A stretch of 42,140 bases of DNA from Acidimicrobiia bacterium. GTDB taxonomy: Bacteria; Actinomycetota; Acidimicrobiia; Spongiisociales; ZC4RG35. This document shows positions 32,073 through 37,876 of this stretch, piece after piece. Under the pieces are notes generated by a model, which was not told where the DNA came from, did not search any database, and was given only the letters and a program-made list of their open reading frames with translations. The position numbers and the translations under genes are program-made. The stretch spans positions 1 to 42,140 of the forward strand of contig JAICRU010000020.1 in assembly GCA_025937235.1 (NCBI GenBank). The letters run 5' to 3'. The stretch's first letter is position 1, and each line of letters starts with the position of its first letter.

Positions 32073-32552
32073 GTGCTGGTGACGATGATCGTGGAGATCC
32101 CCAAAGGGAGCCGGAACAAATACGAGACCGACCACGAAACAGGCGAGATCTTTCTCGACCGGATGCTGTTCACTGCCACCCGGTATCCGGCCGATTACGG
32201 CTTCATCCCCGAGACCCATGCCGACGACGGCGACCCGCTCGACGTCCTTGCCCTGGTGACCGAGCCGACTTTTCCCGGCTGCCGGATTCGGGTCCGCCCC
32301 ATCGGCCTGTTCCTGATGGAGGACCAGGGCCACGCCGATCACAAGGTGCTGGCCGTTCCAGACGGGGACCCTCTGTGGCGTGGTGCCGAAGACCTCGATG
32401 ATGTCCCCGAGCACCTCCTCGCCGAGCTCGAGCACTTCTTCGCGGTGTACAAAGAGCTCGAGGACAAGAAGACGGCGACCCTGGGCTGGCGGGGAGCGGA
32501 AGAGGCCTTCGAGACCATCGAGCGAGCCCTCGAGGCGGGCCGGGCTAGGTGA
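32073..32552 (+). CDS. ppa: inorganic pyrophosphatase
   Basis: The 159-residue family I pyrophosphatase hydrolyses PPi to phosphate in the cytoplasm. Metal and substrate motifs are clear: EIPKGSRNKYE, DYGFIPET and DGDPLDVL. The start is GTG 32073 by promoter spacing. The alternative ATG 32085 would drop four residues. The 3' end overlaps the convergent dnaB stop by eight bases. It removes PPi made by, among others, acetyl-CoA synthetase and DNA synthesis. Confidence 0.95.
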   Translation: MLVTMIVEIPKGSRNKYETDHETGEIFLDRMLFTATRYPADYGFIPETHADDGDPLDVLALVTEPTFPGCRIRVRPIGLFLMEDQGHADHKVLAVPDGDPLWRGAEDLDDVPEHLLAELEHFFAVYKELEDKKTATLGWRGAEEAFETIERALEAGRAR

Positions 32553-34587
32553 CGTCCCGACCCAGGTTGGCGAATCGGGTGAACTCGGGCTGAAAGGTGA
32601 CCTCCACCGGCCCCGTGGACCCGGCGCGGTGCTTGGCCACGATCACCTCGGCGATCCCCTTTCGGTCCTGATCTTCGGGGTGGTAGTACTCGTGCCGATA
32701 GATGAACATCACGACGTCGGCGTCCTGCTCGATGGAGTTGTGGGCGACGATCCCGTTGGCTACGAAGTTGTGGGTCAGTTCGACGGTGGCGTCGAAGACC
32801 TCCTGCTCTCCGACCGGGATGATGGACACGACTCGGTCCCAGAGCACATCCGACTCGGCGAGTGCGTCGAGGTAGTCATCGTCGAGGACGCTCGCCAGTC
32901 GGCGCATTCGGGCACGCGAGATACCCGACTTGTAGAGCGTGGAGCCGCAGTACGACATGCCGAGTCGCTTCGCCAACTCGCGGGCCGACACGCCGGCGGC
33001 GGGCATCGCCTTGTGCCTGATGTAGGTCCACACGGAGGCCGGGATCGTGTCGACGTTCGGATTCGCCTCCTGGGCAAGCACCACGATCTGATCATCGGTC
33101 ATCACTGGTTGGGCCCTGCTATCAGCCAGCCTTCTGGTGACCGCGATCCGGTCACCGGGTTCAAGGTCATCGAGGCGAACCCAACCGTCCACTGTGAGGA
33201 ATGGATGGTTTCCTGAGCCTTGGATCGTCCGGCCCGAGGCGAGCTCCATCTCGAAGGCAGGCTTCACCCCGCTCGAGAATGCTTTGGTCAGCCGTGACGG
33301 AACGAGCTTGTAACGATCGTCGAGGCTCCACACCGGAATGTCGCTCGCTCCAGTTGCCACCAGCTCGCCCAGAGTCATCTCTACGTTCGTGTCAGCCCTC
33401 ACCAGCCGGGTATCGGCGGTCAGGCAACCCGATTCACGGAGGTCGGAGAGACGCGGTCGCTTGTCCTCTCTGGCCTCCAGAGAGCGGTTGAGCTGGGACA
33501 CCGCGATGACCGGCACCTCCAGCTCACGTGCCAGATTCTTCAGGTTCCGGGTGATCTCCGATATCTCCTGCTGCCGGTTCTCCCGACTGGATGCCTCCAT
33601 CAATTGCAGATAGTCGATGACCACGAGAGACAGCCCCTTCTTGCGCTTGAGACGCCGGCACTTGGCGCGGATGTCGGTAACCGTCACCACCGGGGAGTCG
33701 TCGATGTAGATCGGCGCCTGGTACATCTTGCCCGCCGCGTCGACCACTCGTTGCCAAAGCGGACCGAGTTGCCCGGAGCGAAGCTTCATCGAGTCGACCC
33801 GTCCTACCGAGGAGAGGATGCGCTGGACGATCTCCTCTTTCGACATCTCCAATGAGAAGATCGCCACCGGCTCTTGCTGAACTGCGGCGTTGACCGCGAT
33901 GCCGAGTGCGAGGCTACTTTTTCCCATGGCCGGCCTCGCCGCGATCACGACCAGGTTGGCCGCTTGGAGCCCGGCCAGCTTCTTGTCCAGGTCGACGTAC
34001 CCGGTGGCCAGCCCGGTCAGCTCCGACCCCCGCTGCTCGAGCAGCTCGATGTGCTCCAGGACGTCGCTGAAGAGCGGACCGACTTCGAGAAGAGTCTGGG
34101 CGCTGCGCCGCTCGGCCACCGACAGCACCGCCTGCTCGGCACGGTCGAGGACGTGGGCGATCTCCTCGTCGATGTCGAAGGCGACGTCTGTGACCGAGGC
34201 GCCGGCCCGGATCAGCTCACGCCGCTTGGCGTGCTCCTCGACGATCCCCGAGTAGTAGAGGATGTTCGAGGTGGAGGGGACGATGTCGACGAGGCGGGTC
34301 AGGTAGGCCACCCCTCCCACCTTCTCCAGCTCTCCCCGGCGGCGCAGCGCCTCCGACACGGTGACGGCGTCGATGGCCTGGTTGGTGTCGAAGAGCTCCC
34401 GCATCGCCTCGAAGATGGCCTGATGGGCCGGGACATAGAAGTCGGGGGGATGGAGCCGGTCCATGACCTCGTTGACCGCCTCTTCCGAGAGGAGCACCGC
34501 ACCGATGACCGACTCTTCCGCCTCCCTGGAATGGGGAGGGCTGCGGAATCCGGGCCGTAACTGCCCTTGATCGGTCATGCCGCTCAT
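32545..34587 (-). CDS. dnaB: replicative DNA helicase with an intein
   Basis: The 680-residue precursor is a hexameric replication fork helicase interrupted by a 230-residue intein. The N-terminal domain covers about 15-160, the RecA-like domain has Walker A ARPAMGKSS (217-225) and LVVIDYLQLM (Walker B, 321-330), and the intein occupies residues 388-617 between LRESG and SIEQDADVV. Removing it leaves a normal 450-residue DnaB. The gene closes the rpsF-ssb-rpsR-rplI-dnaB cluster, but a 251-base gap separates it from rplI. The start is ATG 34587 or, nine bases later, ATG 34578. Confidence 0.95.
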   Translation of the reverse strand: MSGMTDQGQLRPGFRSPPHSREAEESVIGAVLLSEEAVNEVMDRLHPPDFYVPAHQAIFEAMRELFDTNQAIDAVTVSEALRRRGELEKVGGVAYLTRLVDIVPSTSNILYYSGIVEEHAKRRELIRAGASVTDVAFDIDEEIAHVLDRAEQAVLSVAERRSAQTLLEVGPLFSDVLEHIELLEQRGSELTGLATGYVDLDKKLAGLQAANLVVIAARPAMGKSSLALGIAVNAAVQQEPVAIFSLEMSKEEIVQRILSSVGRVDSMKLRSGQLGPLWQRVVDAAGKMYQAPIYIDDSPVVTVTDIRAKCRRLKRKKGLSLVVIDYLQLMEASSRENRQQEISEITRNLKNLARELEVPVIAVSQLNRSLEAREDKRPRLSDLRESGCLTADTRLVRADTNVEMTLGELVATGASDIPVWSLDDRYKLVPSRLTKAFSSGVKPAFEMELASGRTIQGSGNHPFLTVDGWVRLDDLEPGDRIAVTRRLADSRAQPVMTDDQIVVLAQEANPNVDTIPASVWTYIRHKAMPAAGVSARELAKRLGMSYCGSTLYKSGISRARMRRLASVLDDDYLDALAESDVLWDRVVSIIPVGEQEVFDATVELTHNFVANGIVAHNSIEQDADVVMFIYRHEYYHPEDQDRKGIAEVIVAKHRAGSTGPVEVTFQPEFTRFANLGRDVT
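32737..33426 (-). other. mini-intein in DnaB
   Basis: The 230-codon insertion starts CLTADTRLV and ends IVAHN before Ser+1. The splicing residues are all visible: Cys1, His74 in block B (GNHPFLT), His219 in block F (THNFVAN), penultimate His229, Asn230 and extein Ser+1. Between blocks B and F there is no LAGLIDADG motif. The sequence runs DDQIVVLAQEANPNVDTIPA and then a helix-turn-helix-like stretch (VSARELAKRLGMSYCGSTLY) as found downstream of the endonuclease core in full-length DnaB inteins. It should still splice but cannot home. Confidence 0.9.
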
Positions 34588-34838
34588 CTGATGTTCATCT
34601 CACAACCCGGGTATGACACTTTTTTCGTTTTCGCGAAGTCAGGCCGCGTTGAACCCAGAGGGCAAGGGGGAAGGTGCCGGCTTCGGGGGAAGCGGACGGA
34701 AACATAGACAGCTGCGCGGACACTCACCAAAAGGACGCGAAGCTTTCTCGAAAAGCGCGATACCTCTCGTTAGATCGCGAAAGGAACAACTGTCCGAGTC
34801 CGTGGTCAGCCTGCTCGCGCAGCGAACCACGCCTCGTG
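34588..34838 (-). promoter_or_regulatory. rplI-dnaB intergenic region with possible dnaB promoter
   Basis: This 251-base gap is AT-richer than its surroundings. It contains an inverted repeat ATCGCG/CGCGAT (34774-34779 and 34756-34761), TTCGCGAAAACG near 34630, and a TCATAC box about 30 bases before the dnaB start. A separate dnaB promoter is plausible; the exact elements are not certain. Confidence 0.35.
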
Positions 34839-35288
34839 TCAGCTGGCGGGGATGACGTCCAGCGTGAGCGGGAACTCCACCTCGGGGTGGAGTCTGATGT
34901 TGATCTCGTGGAGTCCAATCGCCTTGATCGGCTTGGTGATCTCCAGCGTGTCCCGTTCCAGCTCGATGCCGGTGAATCTCTTCACGCCCTCGACCACATC
35001 AGCCGGTGAGATGGAGCCATAGAGCTGGCCCTCGTCGCCGGCCTGCGCCGCAATCACCACCCGGCTCCCCACCAGTTGGGTGGCGAGCCTCTCGGCGTCC
35101 TCCTTGGCCTTGCGCTCGAACTCGATCCGCGCTTCGCGTACGGCCTCGGCCTGAGCCAGCGCTCCCTCGTTCGCCCTCACCGCCTTTTTCCGGGGGAGCA
35201 GGAAGTTGCGGGCGTAACCCTCGGCCACGTCTACGACATCCCCACGCTTGCCCAGAGCCTCCACATCCGATGTGAGGATCAGCTTCAT
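34839..35288 (-). CDS. rplI: 50S ribosomal protein L9
   Basis: The 149-residue protein has the bL9 N-terminal domain ([33 protein letters not shown]), a long connecting helix (about 45-75) and the C-terminal rRNA-binding domain. The ATG at 35288 overlaps the rpsR stop (ATGA), giving translational coupling. Confidence 0.97.
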   Translation of the reverse strand: MKLILTSDVEALGKRGDVVDVAEGYARNFLLPRKKAVRANEGALAQAEAVREARIEFERKAKEDAERLATQLVGSRVVIAAQAGDEGQLYGSISPADVVEGVKRFTGIELERDTLEITKPIKAIGLHEINIRLHPEVEFPLTLDVIPAS

Positions 35289-35557
35289 CGGGTGTTCAGA
35301 TAGGGAAGCAGGGCCATCTCCCGGGCGTTCTTGATGGCGTTCGCCACTTCGCGCTGATGTGCCGGGCAGTTCCCGTTCACTCGCCGCCCCCGGATCTTTC
35401 CCCGGTCGGACATGTACTTTCGCAGGACCGAGACATCCTTCCAATCGATGAACGCGACCTGCTGCTTGCAGAACGCGCACGGCTTGGGACGTCCCCGGCG
35501 CATCTCCATCCCCCGCCGGCGCTTGGGCCGCGGGTTGTTGGTGCTTTTTCTCGCCAT
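35285..35557 (-). CDS. rpsR: 30S ribosomal protein S18
   Basis: The 90-residue basic protein has the bS18 core ([22 protein letters not shown]). It carries CAFC near residue 27 and a further Cys in NCPAHQ, the pattern of zinc-type (C+) S18 paralogues. It lies 20 bases after ssb and overlaps rplI by four bases. Confidence 0.97.
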   Translation of the reverse strand: MARKSTNNPRPKRRRGMEMRRGRPKPCAFCKQQVAFIDWKDVSVLRKYMSDRGKIRGRRVNGNCPAHQREVANAIKNAREMALLPYLNTR

Positions 35558-35577
35558 TTTCCTCGACTACTCCTGGA

Positions 35578-36033
35578 TCAGAAGGGCGCCTCGTCGGGCC
35601 CGTAACTCTCTCTGGCCACCGGCGCCGGGGGCACATCGGCTCCCTGCCCGCCGCCACCGCTCCACTCACCACTACCTGAGCGCTGGGTCTTGTTCACCGA
35701 GGCGGTCGCCCAGCGCAGTGAGGGGCCGATCTCGTCGATCTGGACCTCGACCACCGAGCGCTTGTCACCCTCAGGGGTCTCCCAGCTCCGCTGCTCGAGA
35801 CGACCGGTGACGATCACCCGGGCCCCCTTCTGCAGGGACTCCGCGGCGCTCTCCGCCTGCTCCCTCCACACCGTGCCGGTGAAGAAGCTGGTGTCTTCCT
35901 GCCACTCGCCGTCGTTGCCTCGCCAGCGCCGGTTGACGGCGAGGCGGATCTTGGCCATGGCTACCCCGGATGGGGTGAATCGCAACTCCGGGTCGTCGAC
36001 CAGGTTGCCTATCAATGTGACGTTGTTCGACAT
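35578..36033 (-). CDS. ssb: single-stranded DNA-binding protein
   Basis: The 151-residue protein has an OB fold over about 1-105 (NVTLIGNLVDDPELRFTPSG, NRRWRGNDGEWQEDTSFF), a Gly/Ser-rich linker and the acidic partner-binding tail PDEAPF at the C-terminus. It coats single-stranded DNA at the replication fork next to the DnaB helicase encoded in the same cluster. Confidence 0.97.
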   Translation of the reverse strand: MSNNVTLIGNLVDDPELRFTPSGVAMAKIRLAVNRRWRGNDGEWQEDTSFFTGTVWREQAESAAESLQKGARVIVTGRLEQRSWETPEGDKRSVVEVQIDEIGPSLRWATASVNKTQRSGSGEWSGGGGQGADVPPAPVARESYGPDEAPF

Positions 36034-36095
36034 GTGAAATCTCCTCTTCTCACGTCCCTGGGCCGATCATGCCCCAGCCCTGGGACGGATTCCAG

Positions 36096-36383
36096 TCATC
36101 CGGGCTTGCGGACGATCTTGTGTCGAACCACCTCATCGGCCAGCGACAGCATCCGATCGAGTGAGGCGACGGCAGCCGCCTCTGCCTGGAAGGTGACCAC
36201 CGAGTAGTAACCCTCGGAGAAATGGTCGATCTCGTAGGCGAAGCGGCGCTTCCCCCAGATATCCCTCCCATCGAGCGTGGCTCCCTGGCCCGACAGATGC
36301 GATTCCAGGTCCGTGATCCTGGCTTCGACCTCGTCCTCAGCCAGGTCGGGCCGATGGATCGTCATTACCTCATAATCGCGCAT
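36096..36383 (-). CDS. rpsF: 30S ribosomal protein S6
   Basis: The 95-residue bS6 begins MRDYEVMTIHRPDL and contains the family GKRRFAYEIDHFSEGYY segment. ATG 36383 is preceded by AGGAGG, which fixes this start over an in-frame upstream ATG at 36401. It is the first gene of the ribosomal-replication cluster. S6 and S18 bind rRNA as a heterodimer and their genes flank ssb here. Confidence 0.97.
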   Translation of the reverse strand: MRDYEVMTIHRPDLAEDEVEARITDLESHLSGQGATLDGRDIWGKRRFAYEIDHFSEGYYSVVTFQAEAAAVASLDRMLSLADEVVRHKIVRKPG

Positions 36384-36413
36384 GTGACCTCCTGTGGACA
36401 TCCGATTCGGAAG

Positions 36414-36434
36414 GCCCCACCAACACGGTGGAGC
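36414..36434 (-). promoter_or_regulatory. hairpin in the rpsF leader
   Basis: On the minus strand GCTCCACC (36434-36427) pairs with GGTGGGGC (36421-36414) around the loop GTGTT, with one G-T pair. It lies about 30 bases upstream of the ATG and contains an ACCG at the stem-loop border. It might be an S6:S18 autoregulatory element, but the known motif cannot be confirmed by eye. Confidence 0.3.
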
Positions 36435-36482
36435 AGGGGTTTCACGCCGGTCGGCGGCGCGAGACGCCGGGGCGGAGACCTG

Positions 36483-36488
36483 ATTCTA
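36483..36488 (-). promoter_or_regulatory. candidate -10 of the rpsF operon
   Basis: TAGAAT on the minus strand, about 100 bases before the rpsF ATG. No convincing -35 is present. It predicts a structured leader of about 95 nt. Confidence 0.3.
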
Positions 36489-36496
36489 AGGCGCTC

Positions 36497-36973
36497 TCAG
36501 CCGGAACCCGAAGTCGTGATCATCGCCCCGTCCTCGAAGGTGAAGTCCCCCGCCGGCGTCTCGAGCGACCAGCCCACCGGGAAGGAGGTTGGGTAGAGGG
36601 TGCAGGGCTCCTCGGCGCAGGGCTCCATGGTCACCATGGAGATCAGCGCGCCGTTGGGGTCGAAGTGCCAGAGATCGAGCGGGATGACGGTGTCCTTCAT
36701 GGTGAAGGTGGGGACAGCGGGGGGATCGAAGATGAACATCATCCCGTCGATTCCCTCGGGCAGGCTCTCGAGCATGCTGAGACCCTGACGCCGTTCCCCG
36801 GTCTCGTCGGCCACCCACACGGTCAGCTCCGTATCGGCGACGGTGATCTGCTCTACCGGGAACAGGTCCTCGCTCGCCGTGCCCGGCACGGATCCTTCCT
36901 CGGCGGGAACCGTGCTGCCGGCAGACGCTCCGCCGCATGCCGCGACGAGGAGAAGGATTGCGGCTAACCGGAT
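36497..36973 (-). CDS. DUF192 family lipoprotein
   Basis: The conserved DUF192 domain covers most of the protein (TELTVWVADETGERRQGLSM, GMMFIFDPPAVPTFTMKDTVIPLDLWHFD). A clear lipoprotein signal RLAAILLLVAAC lies in frame upstream, but the frame has no ATG, GTG or TTG before it. The only start near it is ATC at 36973, seven bases after AGAGG and inside the end of panB. The first conventional start is GTG 36889, which would remove the signal. I give 36973 as the probable 5' end because the signal peptide looks real. Confidence 0.7.
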   Translation of the reverse strand: MRLAAILLLVAACGGASAGSTVPAEEGSVPGTASEDLFPVEQITVADTELTVWVADETGERRQGLSMLESLPEGIDGMMFIFDPPAVPTFTMKDTVIPLDLWHFDPNGALISMVTMEPCAEEPCTLYPTSFPVGWSLETPAGDFTFEDGAMITTSGSG

Positions 36974-37812
36974 TTCCGGCCTCTGAGCATCTCTGCGGCG
37001 ATCTCGTCCGACACGTGGTAGGACTCGTCTTCACCGGGGAAATCGCCCGAGGTCACGTCGGCGACATACCGTTCGAGGGCGGCCACGGCGTCGTCGGCCA
37101 GGCTGGCATAGGGACGTACGAACTTGGGATAGTTCCCAGAGCCGAGGCCGAGCACATCGTGGAAGACGAGGACCTGGCCGTCAGTGGCCGGCCCGGCGCC
37201 GATGCCGATGGTTGGTATGTCGACCTCCTTCGTGATGAGCTCGCCGAGAATATCCGGCACGCCTTCCAACACGACGGCAAAACAGCCATTTTCTGCAATG
37301 GCGATGGCGTCCTCGATCAGCTCTTGGGCCGCATCGACCATCTTGCCCTGGACCTTGAACCCACCCATGGCGTGCACCGACTGAGGGGTCAGACCGAGAT
37401 GGCCCATCACAGGGATCTCGGCGTCGAGAATCGCCCGGATCATCGGGAGCCGCTTTCGCCCTCCTTCGAGTTTGACTGCTTCGGCTCCTCCCATCTGCAC
37501 GATCCGACCGGCGTTGCGCACCGTGTCCTCGATCGAGACGTGGAAGCTGAGCCAGGGCATGTCGACCACGAAGAGCGCCTTCGGCTCGGCCCGTTTCACG
37601 GCACGGGCATGCATGATCGTCTCATCCATCCCGAACTCGAGTGTCGTCGACATACCGTGGACCACATTGGCCGCTGAGTCGCCGACCAGGACGATGTCGA
37701 CTCCCGCCCGATCTGCGATCACCGCCCCCGGGTAGTCGTAGGCGGTGACCATCGAGATCCGCGGACCACCTTTTCGTTCCCTGATCGCTGGAACCGTGAC
37801 CTTCTCGCGCAT
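36964..37812 (-). CDS. panB: 3-methyl-2-oxobutanoate hydroxymethyltransferase
   Basis: The 282-residue enzyme makes ketopantoate for pantothenate and CoA synthesis. The motifs MVTAYDYPGAVIADRAGVDIVLVGDSAANVV, HLGLTPQSVHAMGGFKVQG and GIGAGPATDGQVLV are diagnostic. ATG 37812 is set by the TATCCT box six bases upstream; a longer in-frame extension upstream is not conserved in character. It is divergent from the Mrp antiporter operon and overlaps the DUF192 gene by ten bases. Confidence 0.95.
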   Translation of the reverse strand: MREKVTVPAIRERKGGPRISMVTAYDYPGAVIADRAGVDIVLVGDSAANVVHGMSTTLEFGMDETIMHARAVKRAEPKALFVVDMPWLSFHVSIEDTVRNAGRIVQMGGAEAVKLEGGRKRLPMIRAILDAEIPVMGHLGLTPQSVHAMGGFKVQGKMVDAAQELIEDAIAIAENGCFAVVLEGVPDILGELITKEVDIPTIGIGAGPATDGQVLVFHDVLGLGSGNYPKFVRPYASLADDAVAALERYVADVTSGDFPGEDESYHVSDEIAAEMLRGRKSG

Positions 37813-37818
37813 GAAAGG

Positions 37819-37824
37819 AGGATA
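37819..37824 (-). promoter_or_regulatory. -10 element of a leaderless promoter for panB
   Basis: On the minus strand TATCCT is followed by six bases and the ATG at 37812. Confidence 0.45.
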
Positions 37825-37859
37825 CCGGCCGGTCCCGGATCTGCTCCCGACCCCCTTGT

Positions 37860-37865
37860 TATGCT
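37860..37865 (+). promoter_or_regulatory. -10 element of the Mrp antiporter operon
   Basis: TATGCT ends 11 bases before the probable TTG start at 37877. No clear -35 is seen. Confidence 0.3.
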
Positions 37866-37876
37866 CGAAAAGCAAC

